A stretch of DNA of 56,862 nucleotides from Pseudomonadota bacterium (GCA_947459825.1 CANHFH010000006.1:1-56862), one strand, 5' to 3'. Positions 1-10,034 are shown, counted from the first letter of the stretch. Notes: generated from the letters alone by a model not told the origin. Made by a program: numbers and translations.

Positions 1-1
1 C

Positions 2-160
2 AACACCTGGCTCGTGTACCTGCGCTTCCAGCATATGCGCGGCCATCTCGACGCCGCCGAGCTCGCTGCCGAGGATGCGAAGGTGCGCGAGTTGCTGGCG
101 GCCTCCACCGAGCCGCATCTCGCCGAGTTCGTCGCCGCTTGGGGTCCTGCCGCAGAATGA
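2..160 (+). CDS. C-terminal end of an unidentified protein (partial)
   Basis: An open frame runs from the left edge to a TGA at 158-160 and gives the last 52 residues of a protein that starts outside the window. The tail is rich in Ala, Glu and Leu and probably helical; it ends in WGPAAE. Ten bases separate its stop from the rlmD start, so the two may be co-transcribed. I do not recognise the family from this fragment. Confidence 0.55.
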   Translation, partial: NTWLVYLRFQHMRGHLDAAELAAEDAKVRELLAASTEPHLAEFVAAWGPAAE

Positions 161-170
161 GCCCTCGCAT

Positions 171-1526
171 ATGAGACGGGGTCCGATGCCACCTGGACCG
201 CCCGAGGAGGGAGAGGTCGCGGCCCTCAACCACGACGGCGAGGGTGTGCTGCGCGGCGCCAAGACGGCTTTCGTGCCGGGCGCCTTGCCCGCTGAGCAGA
301 TCCGCTTCCGGCGCGTGCGTCGCCACCGTCAATACGACGAGGGCGAGCTGCTCGAAGTCCTGCGTCCGTCGCCGGACCGCGTCGCGCCGCCCTGCGCCCA
401 TTTCGGCCTGTGCGGCGGCTGCGCGCTGCAGCACATGGATCCGGTGGCGCAGTTGGCCGCCAAACAGCGCGAGCTCGCCGAGGCGCTGGCACGCGTCGGG
501 CGCGTGGAGCCCGCGCGCTGGTTGACGCCGCTCGCGGGACCGACGACGGGTTATCGGCGTCGGGCGCGGCTCGGCGCGAAATTCGTACCGAAGCGCGGTC
601 GCGTGCTCGTCGGCTTCCGCGAACGCGCCAAGCCCTATGTCGCGGCGCTCGATGCCTGCGCCGTGCTCGCGCCGCCGCTCGGGGACCTCATCACGCCGCT
701 GTCGGAGTTCCTGACGGGGCTCGCGGCGCGACAGGCCATCCCGCAGATCGAGGTCGCGGTCGGCGAGGACGCTACGGCGCTCGTGTTCCGCGTGCTCGGG
801 ACGCCGGGTGCGGCGGACCTCGCCGCGTTGCATGCCTTCGGCGTCGCCCACGGTCTGCGCATCCATCTGCAGCCTGCGGGCATGGACAGCGTGCGGTGGC
901 TGCGCGCGCCGGATGACTCGTGGGCGACGGCAAGGGCCGAAGACGAGCCCTGGCTCCACTACACGCTGCCGGAGCACGATGTGCGGCTCGCGTTCCGGCC
1001 CACCGACTTCGTGCAGGTCAACGCGGCCGTCAACCGTCGGCTGGTGTCGCAGGCCCTCGATGAGCTGCAGGTGGGTGGCGAGCACCGGGTGCTCGACCTG
1101 TTCTGCGGGCTCGGCAACTTCACCTTGCCGCTCGCACGCCGCGTGCGGGAGGTCGTGGGCATCGAGGGCGATGCGGGTCTGGTCGCGCGCGCCCGCTACA
1201 ATGCAGGCCTCAATGGCATCGACAACGCCGCGTTCCATGTCGCCGACCTCGCCGCGCCGGATGGCGGCGGGGCCGCGCTCGCGGGTCGCTTCGACCGGGT
1301 GCTGCTCGATCCGCCGCGCGCGGGCGCCATCGAGGTGCTGCCGCGGGTCGCGGCGCTCGGCGCGCAGCGCATCGTCTATGTCTCCTGCCATCCGGGCACG
1401 CTGGCGCGCGACCTCGAGGCGCTGTGCCATGTGCACGGCTATCGGCTGGAGGCCGCAGGCGTGATCGACATGTTCCCGCACACGACGCATGTGGAATCCA
1501 TGGCCGTGCTGGAGCGCGCGTCATGA
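171..1526 (+). CDS. rlmD: 23S rRNA (uracil(1939)-C5)-methyltransferase RlmD
   Basis: SAM-dependent RNA methyltransferase of the RumA/TrmA family, expected to make m5U1939 in 23S rRNA. From ATG 171 the protein has 451 residues. An N-terminal TRAM-like domain is followed by the 4Fe-4S cysteines Cys75, Cys81, Cys84 and Cys163, spaced as in E. coli RlmD. The SAM motif is DLFCGLGNF, the DPPRAG motif follows, and the catalytic nucleophile is Cys406 in YVSCHPGT. A longer frame from base 75 adds Arg/Pro-rich residues unlike the family; ATG 186 is an alternative start. The stop overlaps the nagZ start (ATGA), so the two are translationally coupled. Confidence 0.95.
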   Translation: MRRGPMPPGPPEEGEVAALNHDGEGVLRGAKTAFVPGALPAEQIRFRRVRRHRQYDEGELLEVLRPSPDRVAPPCAHFGLCGGCALQHMDPVAQLAAKQRELAEALARVGRVEPARWLTPLAGPTTGYRRRARLGAKFVPKRGRVLVGFRERAKPYVAALDACAVLAPPLGDLITPLSEFLTGLAARQAIPQIEVAVGEDATALVFRVLGTPGAADLAALHAFGVAHGLRIHLQPAGMDSVRWLRAPDDSWATARAEDEPWLHYTLPEHDVRLAFRPTDFVQVNAAVNRRLVSQALDELQVGGEHRVLDLFCGLGNFTLPLARRVREVVGIEGDAGLVARARYNAGLNGIDNAAFHVADLAAPDGGGAALAGRFDRVLLDPPRAGAIEVLPRVAALGAQRIVYVSCHPGTLARDLEALCHVHGYRLEAAGVIDMFPHTTHVESMAVLERAS

Positions 1527-2563
1527 CGCTCGGCCCCCTGATGGTCGACCTCGAGGGCACGGTGCTGCAGCCCGAAGAGCGCGAGATCCTGCAGCACCCG
1601 CTGGTGGGCAGCGTGATCCTGTTCGCGCGCAACTATTCGGATCCCGAGCAGCTCTCGCGGCTCGTCTCCGACATCCACGCCGCGCGCTCGCCGGCGCTGG
1701 TGGTGGGCGTCGACCACGAGGGCGGCCGCGTGCAGCGTTTCCGCGAGGGCTTCTCGCGTCTGCCGCCGGCGCGACGCATCGGACACGAGCATGACGCCGA
1801 CGCGCGGGCCGGGCTCGCGCTCGCCCGCGAGATGGGTTGGCTGATGGCGGCGGAGCTGCGTGCGCACGGCGTCGACCTGTCGTTCGCGCCCTGCGTCGAC
1901 CTCGACTACGGGGTGAGCGAGGTGATCGGTGAGCGCGCCTTCCACCCGCGGCCTGAGGTGGTCGCTGAACTCGCCGTGGCCTACCAGACCGGCATGCGGG
2001 CGGCCGGCATGGCGGCCACCGCCAAACATTTCCCGGGTCACGGTGCCGTGGTCGCCGACTCGCACCATGCGCTGCCGGTCGACCGTCGCTCGCTCATCGA
2101 CCTCGGACCGGACATCGCACCGTACCGCCTGCTGATCGCCAACGGGCTTGCCGGCGTGATGGTCGCGCATGTGCTCTATCCGGAGGTCGACGATGTGCCT
2201 GCGAGCGCCTCGCAGCGCTGGATCCGCGGCGTGCTGCGCGGCGACCTCGGGTTCCAGGGAGTGGTGTTCGCGGACGACCTGTCGATGGCGGGCGCCGCAG
2301 CCGTGGGCGGCATCGTCGAGCGCGCGACGCGCGCGCTCGCGGCGGGCTGCGATGTGCTGCCGGTCTGCAACCATCGACCGAGCGTGGTGGCCTTGTTGGA
2401 CGGGTGGCAGGCGGCACCGGACCCGGTCGCCGCGCTGCGTCGGGTCCGACTGCGCGGCAAGGCCCATCCGGGACCCACGGAGCTGCGCGCCTCGGAGCGC
2501 TGGCAGTCCGCCCAACAGGCCCTGGCCCGCTGCGCGGCGCCGCCCGATCTCAGGCTCACCTAG
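1523..2563 (+). CDS. nagZ: beta-N-acetylhexosaminidase NagZ (GH3)
   Basis: Cytoplasmic peptidoglycan-recycling enzyme that removes N-acetylglucosamine from anhydro-muropeptides. At 346 residues it has normal NagZ size. The GH3 signature KHFPGHG is at about residues 168-174, followed by the DSH of the histidine loop (179-181), and the aspartate nucleophile lies in FADDLSM (about 251-252). VDHEGGRVQR near residue 64 is also typical. The ATG overlaps the rlmD stop by 4 bases. The gene converges on csiV. Confidence 0.95.
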   Translation: MTLGPLMVDLEGTVLQPEEREILQHPLVGSVILFARNYSDPEQLSRLVSDIHAARSPALVVGVDHEGGRVQRFREGFSRLPPARRIGHEHDADARAGLALAREMGWLMAAELRAHGVDLSFAPCVDLDYGVSEVIGERAFHPRPEVVAELAVAYQTGMRAAGMAATAKHFPGHGAVVADSHHALPVDRRSLIDLGPDIAPYRLLIANGLAGVMVAHVLYPEVDDVPASASQRWIRGVLRGDLGFQGVVFADDLSMAGAAAVGGIVERATRALAAGCDVLPVCNHRPSVVALLDGWQAAPDPVAALRRVRLRGKAHPGPTELRASERWQSAQQALARCAAPPDLRLT

Positions 2564-2564
2564 A

Positions 2565-2580
2565 CCCGCCTCGAGGCGGG
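2565..2580. terminator. palindrome between convergent nagZ and csiV
   Basis: CCCGCCTCGAGGCGGG is a perfect 16-base palindrome (6-bp GC stem, TCGA loop) in the 24 bases between two converging stops. There is no T tract on either side. It could be a weak bidirectional or Rho-assisted end; its role is inferred from position only. Confidence 0.45.
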
Positions 2581-2587
2581 CGTCGCG

Positions 2588-3217
2588 TCAGCCGCCCGGC
2601 GTCACCACGGCGATGATGCCGAGGCTCGGGTGGTCGTAATAGTTGCGCTCGTTGAAGCGGACGCGCCGGATCTCGTTGATGCGCGCCGCGGGGCCGCCGT
2701 CGCCCGCATAGCGCAGGTCCATGCCGAGGTGCAGCAGCGAGCCGCGCTCGAGCATGAAGCTGCCGGAGAGGCCCGGTACGCGGATACCGAGGCGCTCGAG
2801 CGGTAATCCGGAGCGCGAACCCCAGGACCCTGCCGTCTGCACCCAACCCGTGTGCGCCAACACCCGGTAGCCGCCGCGTGCGAGCTTCTCGCGGGCGCCG
2901 CCGAGCTGCATGCGCGAGCCGGGCAGGGGGCCGATGTATCGCGCGACCTGCGTGGTCCCGGAGGAGTCGGAGCCGCCCCGCATGGGCGCAGCCGTGCCGC
3001 CGTCTCCGCCACCGGTGCTGCGGAACACGATGACCTCGACCGAATAGGTGCCGCTCGCCGCGGCGGGCGCTGCTGCGGCAGGCGTTGTGGCGGGCGCGGC
3101 GGCCGGGCGGGCCGGTGGCGACTGCGCGGGGGCGGCCGTGATGCCGAGCATCAGGGTGATCAGCCCCAGGGCCAAGGTGGGGAGGCGTCGGGGCGCCATG
3201 TCGGGGCGAACGCTCAT
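2588..3217 (-). CDS. csiV: CsiV-family periplasmic protein
   Basis: 209-residue exported protein resembling CsiV, a peptidoglycan-associated factor usually encoded beside mfd in gammaproteobacteria. Residues 1-32 form a signal peptide (basic start, hydrophobic core, APAQS), followed by an Ala/Pro linker to about residue 55. The family pattern is visible as YSVEVIVFR at the start of the mature domain and YYDHPSLGII close to the C-terminus. The gene lies 7 bases beyond the mfd stop in the same direction and also has its own -10-like element at 3224-3229. The family call rests on these motifs and on synteny. Confidence 0.75.
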   Translation of the reverse strand: MSVRPDMAPRRLPTLALGLITLMLGITAAPAQSPPARPAAAPATTPAAAAPAAASGTYSVEVIVFRSTGGGDGGTAAPMRGGSDSSGTTQVARYIGPLPGSRMQLGGAREKLARGGYRVLAHTGWVQTAGSWGSRSGLPLERLGIRVPGLSGSFMLERGSLLHLGMDLRYAGDGGPAARINEIRRVRFNERNYYDHPSLGIIAVVTPGG

Positions 3218-3223
3218 ACGCGC

Positions 3224-3229
3224 ATCATA
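3224..3229 (-). promoter_or_regulatory. -10-like element 6 bases upstream of csiV ATG
   Basis: On the minus strand TATGAT is followed by exactly 6 bases and then the csiV ATG (3217). Initiation 7 bases downstream of the hexamer would fall on the A of the start codon, giving a leaderless mRNA. The element overlaps the mfd stop codon. No convincing -35 and no Shine-Dalgarno sequence are visible. Confidence 0.5.
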
Positions 3230-6200
3230 CCGCCGCTTGGGCGCCGCCGAGCCGCTGCAGCAGCGCGGCCACGAAATCGAAGCGCTCGGCCGGGTCCTCG
3301 AGCTCGTGGGTGACCCGCAGCTTGAGCGGACCTTCCAGACGGTGCTCGCGCGGGCTGCGTTGCAGCAGACCGATCACCGCCTTCGGGTCGATGTGGTTGT
3401 CCTTCTCGAAGAGCAGATAGCCGCCCTGCGGGCCGAAATCGAGCCGTCGGACGCCGAGCCGACGCGCGGCGAGGCGCAGGCGTGCGATGCGCATGAGGTT
3501 GAGGGTCGCCGATGGGGGTTCGCCGAAGCGGTCGGTGAGCTCGGTCAGCATGGCATCGAGCGCAGTGCCGTCCGGCGCCGCCGCGATGCGCTTGTAGAGC
3601 GCGAGCCGCAGCGACACATCGGCGACATAGTCCTCCGGCAGCAGCGCCGGGACGCGCAGTTCCACCTCCGACTGCGCGGCGAGCGGCGCGTCGAGGTCGG
3701 CGACGCGGCCCTCGCGCAGCGCGCGCACCGCGCGGTCGAGCAGGTCGAGGTACATCGTGAGGCCCACCTCGGCCATCTCGCCGCTCTGTTCCTCGCCCAA
3801 GAGCTCGCCGGCGCCGCGGATCTCGAGGTCGTGGGTGGCGAGCACGAAGCCCGCGCCGAGCTCCTCGAGCGCCTCGAGCGCCTCGAGACGCTTGAGCGCG
3901 TCGCCCGCCAGCGCCTTGCGCGAGGGGACGAGCAGGTAGGCGTAGGCGCGATGGTGCGAGCGACCGACGCGCCCGCGCATCTGGTGCAGCTGCGCGAGGC
4001 CGAAACGGTCGGCGCGGTCGATGACGATGGTGTTGGCGGTCGGGACATCGATGCCGCTCTCGATGATGGTGGTGCAGACCAGGATGTCGAAGCGGCGGTG
4101 GTAGAAGTCGACCATCAGGCTCTCGAGCTCACGCTCGCGCATCTGGCCATGGCCGACGCGGATCTGCGCCTCGGGGACGAGCTTGGCGAGGTCGGAGGCG
4201 ACCTTCTCGATGTCGCGCACCTCGTTGTGCACGAAGTAGACCTGCCCGCCGCGCCGCAGCTCGCGCAGGATCGCCTCGCGGACGGTGGAGTCGCTCCATT
4301 CCGTCACGAAGGTCTTGATGGGCTGGCGCTCGGCCGGCGGCGTGGCGATCAGCGACAGCTCGCGCAGCCCGCCGAGCGCCATGTTGAGCGTGCGCGGGAT
4401 CGGGGTCGCGGTCAGCGTCAGCACATGCACCTCGGCGCGCAGCGCCTTGAGGCGCTCCTTGTCGCGCACGCCGAAACGGTGCTCCTCGTCGACGATGATG
4501 AGGCCGAGGTCCTTGAAGCGCGCGCCGGCGTGGAGCAGGCGATGGGTGGCGACGACGATGTCTACCGTGCCCGCTTCGAGGCCGGCGAGCACGGCATCGC
4601 TCTCCTTGCCTGAGCGGAAGCGCGACAGCGACTCGACGCGCACCGGCCAGTCGGCGAAGCGGTCGGCGAAGTTGGCGTGGTGCTGCTGGGCGAGCAGGGT
4701 GGTCGGCACCAGCACCGCGACCTGTTTGCCGGCCTGCACCGCGACGAAGGCGGCGCGCATCGCGACCTCGGTCTTGCCGAAGCCGACATCGCCGCAGACG
4801 ATGCGGTCCATCGGCGTCTCGGCGGCGAGGTCGGCGATCACGCGCTCGATGGCCTCGGCTTGGTCGGCGGTCTCCTCGAACGGGAAACCGTTGGCGAAGG
4901 CCTGGTACTCGAGCTCGCGCCGTTCGAGCCGCGGGCCGCGCTTGGCCCTGCGCCGCGCGTAGAGGTCGAGCAGCTCCGCGGCGACATCGCGCACCTTCTC
5001 GGCCGCTTTGCGCCGGGCGCGCGCCCATTGATCGGAGCCGAGCCTGTGCAGCGGCGCGGTCTCCGGGGCGCCACCCGTGTAGCGCGACACCAGATGCAGC
5101 GAGTGCACCGGCACATAGAGCTTGTCGCCGCCGGCGTACTCCAGCACCAGGAACTCGCCGGGCTGTCCGCCGACCTCCATGGACTGCAGGCCGACATAAC
5201 GACCGACGCCGTATTCCTCGTGCACCACCGGCGCGCCGGTCGCGAGCGACTGCAGGTCGCGCAGGATCGCACCGGGGTCGGCGGTGACCTTGCGCCGTCG
5301 CCGCTCCTGCCGGGCCCGCGTGCCGAAGAGCTGTGATTCCGACAGCACCGCGAGCGGCGGCTCGAGCAGGGCGAGACCTTCGAGATCCGGTGCTACCGTC
5401 AACGCGAGCCGGGTGTCCGAGGCGACGAACGCCGACCAGCTGTCGCAGGGTGTCGCCCGCAGCTTGGCGCCGCGCAGCAGTTCTGACAGCACTTCGCGTC
5501 GGCCCGGCGAGTCGGCGGCGAGCAGCACCCGGCCGTCGAACTCATGGAGGTAGCTCTGCAGCGGCGCAAGCGGCTGCTCGGCGCGGGCGTCGAGCTGCAG
5601 AGGCCGCGGCAATCCGACGCGGAACTCGAAGACCGCGGGGTCGATCGCGGCCGTGTCGCCGACCTCGCGGAACGCGTCCACCTCGACGCGCGGATGACCC
5701 ACGAAGGCGCTCTCGATCGAGGCGGGTTCCACGAACAGCTCCTCGGGCGTGAGCAGCGGCCGTTCGATATCGCCCGACAGGTTGTCATGCCGCTCGCGCA
5801 GCGCGGCCCACGCGCGCTCCAAGGCCTGCGCACGGTCGGGCGTGAGGTCGAGCAGCACCGCTTCGTTCGGCAGGTAGTCGAAGAAGGTGTCGGTCGCATC
5901 GAAGAAGAGCGGCAGCCAGCTCTCGATGCCGGCCGGTGCGAGGCCCTCGCTGACGCCGCGGTAGAGCGGGCTACGGGTCGGATCGCCTTCGAAACGGGTG
6001 CGCCAGCGGCGTCGGAAGGCACGCACCGCGTCTGCATCGAGCGGCAGTTCACGCGCCGGCAGCAAGCGCAGCTCGGCCATCGTCTCGAGGGAGCGTTGCG
6101 TCTGCGGATCGAAGCGGCGGATGGCTTCGATGCGGTCGTCGAAGAGGTCGATGCGCAGCGGCGACTCGACGCCCATCGGGAACACATCGAGCAGCGAGCC

Positions 6201-6701
6201 GCGCACCGCGAACTCGCCCGGCGCGGCGACCTGCGACACGGACGCATAGCCGGACTCGACGAGGCGCAGCCGGAAGGCCTCGAGCGCGAGCGTATCGCCC
6301 GCCGCCAAAGAGAAGCTGCGCGCCGCGACCCAGCTGCGCGGGGGCAGCCGCTGCAGCAGCGTATCGATCGTGACGAGGACGATGCCGCGGCGCAGGTCGG
6401 GGAGCCCGGCCAAGGTCTTCAGTCGCTCGGAGATGATGTCGGGCAGCGGCGAGAACTGGTCCCAGGGCAGCACTTCCCAGTCGGGCAGCGTCAGCACCGG
6501 CAGGCCCTGCGGTGCGAAGAACGCGAGTTCGGCGCGGCGGCGGTCGAGGCTGCGGTTGTCGGGTTCGATGACGATCCAAGGGCGCTGATCGTCCTGCGCC
6601 GCCTCGGCGAGCGCGAGCGATGCGGCGCTGCCACGCAGGCCGGTCCAGCGCACCGACGGGCGCCCGGCTGTGGGGATCGATGGCCGGAGTAGCCGCGTCA
6701 T
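3225..6701 (-). CDS. mfd: transcription-repair coupling factor Mfd
   Basis: DNA translocase that removes stalled RNA polymerase and recruits UvrA for transcription-coupled repair. It is 1158 residues, the usual full length. Order: UvrB-like N-terminal module, RNA polymerase interaction domain (LEYAGGDKLYVPV), superfamily 2 translocase with Walker A GDVGFGKTEV, motif II DEEHRFG and motif III TATPIPRT, then the C-terminal TRCF domain that binds UvrA. It is transcribed divergently from lolC with 67 bases between the start codons; a TAAGCT hexamer lies 9 bases before its ATG. csiV follows closely. Confidence 0.97.
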   Translation of the reverse strand: MTRLLRPSIPTAGRPSVRWTGLRGSAASLALAEAAQDDQRPWIVIEPDNRSLDRRRAELAFFAPQGLPVLTLPDWEVLPWDQFSPLPDIISERLKTLAGLPDLRRGIVLVTIDTLLQRLPPRSWVAARSFSLAAGDTLALEAFRLRLVESGYASVSQVAAPGEFAVRGSLLDVFPMGVESPLRIDLFDDRIEAIRRFDPQTQRSLETMAELRLLPARELPLDADAVRAFRRRWRTRFEGDPTRSPLYRGVSEGLAPAGIESWLPLFFDATDTFFDYLPNEAVLLDLTPDRAQALERAWAALRERHDNLSGDIERPLLTPEELFVEPASIESAFVGHPRVEVDAFREVGDTAAIDPAVFEFRVGLPRPLQLDARAEQPLAPLQSYLHEFDGRVLLAADSPGRREVLSELLRGAKLRATPCDSWSAFVASDTRLALTVAPDLEGLALLEPPLAVLSESQLFGTRARQERRRRKVTADPGAILRDLQSLATGAPVVHEEYGVGRYVGLQSMEVGGQPGEFLVLEYAGGDKLYVPVHSLHLVSRYTGGAPETAPLHRLGSDQWARARRKAAEKVRDVAAELLDLYARRRAKRGPRLERRELEYQAFANGFPFEETADQAEAIERVIADLAAETPMDRIVCGDVGFGKTEVAMRAAFVAVQAGKQVAVLVPTTLLAQQHHANFADRFADWPVRVESLSRFRSGKESDAVLAGLEAGTVDIVVATHRLLHAGARFKDLGLIIVDEEHRFGVRDKERLKALRAEVHVLTLTATPIPRTLNMALGGLRELSLIATPPAERQPIKTFVTEWSDSTVREAILRELRRGGQVYFVHNEVRDIEKVASDLAKLVPEAQIRVGHGQMRERELESLMVDFYHRRFDILVCTTIIESGIDVPTANTIVIDRADRFGLAQLHQMRGRVGRSHHRAYAYLLVPSRKALAGDALKRLEALEALEELGAGFVLATHDLEIRGAGELLGEEQSGEMAEVGLTMYLDLLDRAVRALREGRVADLDAPLAAQSEVELRVPALLPEDYVADVSLRLALYKRIAAAPDGTALDAMLTELTDRFGEPPSATLNLMRIARLRLAARRLGVRRLDFGPQGGYLLFEKDNHIDPKAVIGLLQRSPREHRLEGPLKLRVTHELEDPAERFDFVAALLQRLGGAQAAV

Positions 6702-6752
6702 GGGCGCGCAAGCTTACAGCCCCCCGGCCATGAGGCAAGGGGCGCGATGTGG

Positions 6753-6758
6753 TTTAAT
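6753..6758 (+). promoter_or_regulatory. extended -10 promoter of lolC
   Basis: TTTAAT preceded by TGG (the TGn extension) lies 10 bases before the lolC ATG at 6769. Transcription would start near 6765, leaving a leader of only about 4 bases. There is no good -35, which fits an extended -10 promoter, and no Shine-Dalgarno sequence. Confidence 0.5.
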
Positions 6759-6768
6759 CCGGCGGGCC

Positions 6769-8037
6769 ATGTTCCAGCCGCTGCCGCTGTTCGTGGGGCT
6801 GCGCTATGTGCGCTCCCGGACGCGCAAATTCTTCGTCTCGTTCATCACCTGGGTGTCCCTCGCCGGGGTCTGTGTGGGCGTGGCGGCGCTCATCGTGGTG
6901 TTGTCGGTCATGAACGGTTTCGAGGGCGTCTCCCGCGAGCGGCTGCTGGCGCTCGCCGCCCATGCGCGGGTGGTGACGGCGTCGGGCGATGCCGCGGCGG
7001 CAGCCGCGCGCGACCCTGCCCTGTGGCGGACGACGATGACGGCGCTCGCGGGCCAGCCCGGGGTCACCGGCGTCGCGCCCTATGCTGAACTGCAGGTGCT
7101 GGCCTTGCGTGGGCCCGAGACGCGGCCCTTGCAGCTGCGCGGCATCGACCCCGGTCTCGAGCCCCGTGTCTCCGAGGCTGCGCGCGCGTTGCGCGCAGGG
7201 CGTCTCACCGATCTGCAGGCCGGGGCGGGCGCCTTGGTGCTCGGCAGCGGCGTCGCCGCCTGGCTCGATGCGGGAGTGGGCGATCGCATCACCTTGTTGG
7301 TGCCCGGCGTCGACGCCGGCGGCACACCGGTGCCCCGGCTGCGCGAGTTCCGCGTCGCGGGCATCTTCGAGGTCGGGCATCCCGAGCATGACGGCTCGCT
7401 GGCGCTCGGCGACATCGAGGAGGTGTTCGCGTTGGCCGGCGGCGACCCGCGCGCCTTCGGCCTCAATCTGCGCTACGCCGACGCCATGCAGGCGCCGGCC
7501 GGTGCGCGCGCCGCCGCCGCGGTGTTGCCGGCATCGCTCACCGTCCGCGACTGGACGCAGGACCACGCCAGCTTCTTCCGCGCGGTGCGCATAGAGAAGA
7601 CCATGATGACGCTGATCCTGCTGCTGATCGTGGGCGTGGCGGCGTTCAACATCGTGGCGATGCTGGTGATGGTGGTCACCGACAAGCGCACCGACATCGC
7701 CATCCTGCGCACGCTCGGCGCCTCGCCGCGCGGCGTGATGGGCGTGTTCCTGGTGCAGGGGCTCGCCATCGGTTGGGGCGGGGTGCTGCTCGGCGTGGGG
7801 CTCGGCGTGCTGCTCGCGCTCAACGCCACCGAGGCGGTCGCCTTCCTCGAGCGTCTGTTCGGCTTCCGCATCATGGACCCCGAGGTGTTCGTCATCTCGC
7901 GCATCCCGTCGGAGCTGCGGTGGTCCAATGTCTGGACCGTGTCGGCCGCGGCGCTGCTCGTCACGGCGCTCGCCACCCTCTATCCCGCATGGCGGGCCTC
8001 GCGGGTCGCGCCCGCCGAGGCGCTGCGCTACGAGTGA
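6769..8037 (+). CDS. lolC: lipoprotein-releasing ABC transporter permease LolC
   Basis: Inner-membrane permease of the LolCDE complex, which extracts mature lipoproteins from the inner membrane and hands them to LolA. It has 422 residues from ATG 6769 (FQPLPLFVGLRYVRSR is the typical start). One N-terminal membrane helix ([15 protein letters not shown]), a large periplasmic MacB-like domain, and three C-terminal helices (from MTLILLLIVGVAAFNI, about residue 280) give the standard topology. Cytoplasmic motifs DKRTDIAILRTLGAS (coupling) and YPAWRASRVAPAEALRYE (end) are conserved. lolE begins 10 bases downstream. Confidence 0.94.
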   Translation: MFQPLPLFVGLRYVRSRTRKFFVSFITWVSLAGVCVGVAALIVVLSVMNGFEGVSRERLLALAAHARVVTASGDAAAAAARDPALWRTTMTALAGQPGVTGVAPYAELQVLALRGPETRPLQLRGIDPGLEPRVSEAARALRAGRLTDLQAGAGALVLGSGVAAWLDAGVGDRITLLVPGVDAGGTPVPRLREFRVAGIFEVGHPEHDGSLALGDIEEVFALAGGDPRAFGLNLRYADAMQAPAGARAAAAVLPASLTVRDWTQDHASFFRAVRIEKTMMTLILLLIVGVAAFNIVAMLVMVVTDKRTDIAILRTLGASPRGVMGVFLVQGLAIGWGGVLLGVGLGVLLALNATEAVAFLERLFGFRIMDPEVFVISRIPSELRWSNVWTVSAAALLVTALATLYPAWRASRVAPAEALRYE

Positions 8038-8047
8038 CGCGGTGATC

Positions 8048-9313
8048 ATGGACACCACGGGCACCGCGGGCAAGCGCTGGGAATGGCTGGTCGGCACGCG
8101 CTATCTGCGCTCGACCCACCGGCGCGGCTTCGTGTCCTTCGTGGCGGCGATCTCCGTGCTCGGTCTCGCGCTCGGCGTCGCGGTCCTGATCGTGGTGCTG
8201 TCGGTGATGAACGGCTTCGAGCGTGAGCTGCGCTCGCGCATGCTCGCCGTCACCTCGCATGCGACGCTGACCGGCCTCGAGGGCTCGATCACGGACTGGC
8301 GCGCGGCGCGCGCTTCGGCGCTGCGCCAGCCGGGCGTGATGCACGCCGTGCCCTTCGTCGAATCGCAGGGCATGCTCGCGCGCGGTCAGCGCGTGCTCGG
8401 CACCGCCGTACGCGGCATCGACCCCGTGCTCGAGGCGCAGGCCACCGGTCTCGGGCAACGGCTGACCGGTGCGCGCCTCGAGGACCTGCAGCCGGGCAGC
8501 TGGCGGATCATCCTCGGTGCGACGCTCGCGGCCGAGCTCGGCGCCGCGCAGGGCGATACCCTGGTGCTGATCGCACCCGAAGGCAGCGTGACGCCCGAGG
8601 GCGTGGTGCCGCGCATGCGCAGGGTCACCGTCATCGGCACCTTCAGCTCCGGGATGCACGAGTTCGACCGCGGCCTCGCGCTGCTCAACATCGAGGACGC
8701 GGCGCGCATCTACCGCATGGGCGACGAGGTCACGGGGCTGCGCCTCGCGCTCGCCGACCCGCTGCGCGCGCCGCAGGCGGTGCGCGAGCTCGCGCTCGGC
8801 CTCGGCGGCGGGTACTTCGTCAGCGACTGGACGCGCATGCACGCGAGCTTCTTCGAGTCCATCGAGGTCACCAAGGGCCTGATGTTCGTGATCCTGCTCA
8901 TGATCGTCGCCGTGGCGGCCTTCAACCTGGTCGCGACGCTCGTCATGATCGTCAAGGACAAGCAGGGCGACATCGCGCTGCTGCGTACGCTCGGCGCGGC
9001 GCCCCGCGGCATCATGGGTGCGTTCGCGCTGCAGGGCACGCTGATAGGTCTCGCCGGCACGCTCGGCGGTGCGGCGCTCGGCGTGCTGCTCGCGCGCAAC
9101 GTCGAGTCGCTGGTGCACGGGCTCGAACGCCTGCTCGGCACGCGGTTCCTCGACCCCAGCGTGTATTTCATGGCCGACCTGCCCGCCGCCGTGGAGTGGG
9201 GCGATGTCGCGCGTGTCTGCGGGGCGGCGTTCGTGATGTGCGCGATCGCCACGCTCTATCCGGCGTGGCGCGCGGCGCGTACCCTTCCTGCCGAGGCCCT
9301 GCGACATGACTGA
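8048..9313 (+). CDS. lolE: second lipoprotein-releasing permease, LolE
   Basis: Paralogue of the preceding permease: 421 residues with the same topology, an N-terminal helix ([17 protein letters not shown]), a periplasmic domain, three C-terminal helices and the coupling motif [18 protein letters not shown]. It ends in [18 protein letters not shown]. The tandem lolC-lolE-lolD arrangement supports a heterodimeric LolCE rather than the single LolF of some lineages. Which copy is formally C or E is assigned by order. Its last 8 bases overlap lolD. Confidence 0.9.
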   Translation: MDTTGTAGKRWEWLVGTRYLRSTHRRGFVSFVAAISVLGLALGVAVLIVVLSVMNGFERELRSRMLAVTSHATLTGLEGSITDWRAARASALRQPGVMHAVPFVESQGMLARGQRVLGTAVRGIDPVLEAQATGLGQRLTGARLEDLQPGSWRIILGATLAAELGAAQGDTLVLIAPEGSVTPEGVVPRMRRVTVIGTFSSGMHEFDRGLALLNIEDAARIYRMGDEVTGLRLALADPLRAPQAVRELALGLGGGYFVSDWTRMHASFFESIEVTKGLMFVILLMIVAVAAFNLVATLVMIVKDKQGDIALLRTLGAAPRGIMGAFALQGTLIGLAGTLGGAALGVLLARNVESLVHGLERLLGTRFLDPSVYFMADLPAAVEWGDVARVCGAAFVMCAIATLYPAWRAARTLPAEALRHD

Positions 9314-10034
9314 CACCGCCCCTACAGCCGCCGATCCCGCCGCCACATCCGTGCCCGTGCCCGTGCTCGAGGCCGAGGGCGTGGTGCGTGATTTCCGCGA
9401 GGGTGCCTCGACGCTGCGGGTGCTCGACGGGCTGGCGCTGCGCGTCTCCCGCGGTGAGCGCATCGCCATCGTCGGGGCTTCGGGCTCAGGCAAGACCACG
9501 CTGCTGCAGATCCTGGGCGGGCTCGACCGTCCGAGCGCCGGCACGGTGCGCATCGAGGGCCGCGACATCCATGCGCTCGGCGAGCGCGAGCGGGGCGAGC
9601 TGCGCAACCGCACCATGGGGTTCGTCTACCAGTTCCACCACCTGCTGCCGGAGTTCACCGCGCTCGAGAACGTCGCCATGCCGTTGCTGGTGCGACGGAT
9701 GGCCACCGCCGAGGCCGAGCGCCGCGCGACGGCGGTGCTCGATCGGGTCGGACTCGGCGCGCGCCTCGGCCACAAGCCCCATGAGCTGTCGGGCGGTGAG
9801 CGCCAGCGCGCTGCCGTCGCGCGTGCGCTCGTCACCGAACCGCTGCTGGTGTTCGCCGACGAGCCGACCGGCAACCTCGACGGCCGCAATGCGGCCCAGG
9901 TATTCGAGCTGATGCTGGAACTCAACCGCGAACGCGGCACCAGCCTCATCATCGTGACGCATGACGAGCGGCTGGCCGCGAGGCTCGACCGCGTGCTCGT
10001 GCTGAGCGACGGGAAACTCCACGAACAGCGCTGA
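9306..10034 (+). CDS. lolD: lipoprotein-releasing ABC ATPase LolD
   Basis: ATPase subunit that powers LolCE. It has 242 residues with Walker [11 protein letters not shown]-loop near [15 protein letters not shown] signature LSGGERQR, Walker B and catalytic Glu in [11 protein letters not shown], and the H-loop THDERLA. The [12 protein letters not shown] segment is characteristic of LolD. The start lies inside the end of lolE, so translation is probably coupled. An extra run of about 18 residues rich in Ala, Pro and Thr precedes the ABC domain. Confidence 0.96.
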   Translation: MTDTAPTAADPAATSVPVPVLEAEGVVRDFREGASTLRVLDGLALRVSRGERIAIVGASGSGKTTLLQILGGLDRPSAGTVRIEGRDIHALGERERGELRNRTMGFVYQFHHLLPEFTALENVAMPLLVRRMATAEAERRATAVLDRVGLGARLGHKPHELSGGERQRAAVARALVTEPLLVFADEPTGNLDGRNAAQVFELMLELNRERGTSLIIVTHDERLAARLDRVLVLSDGKLHEQR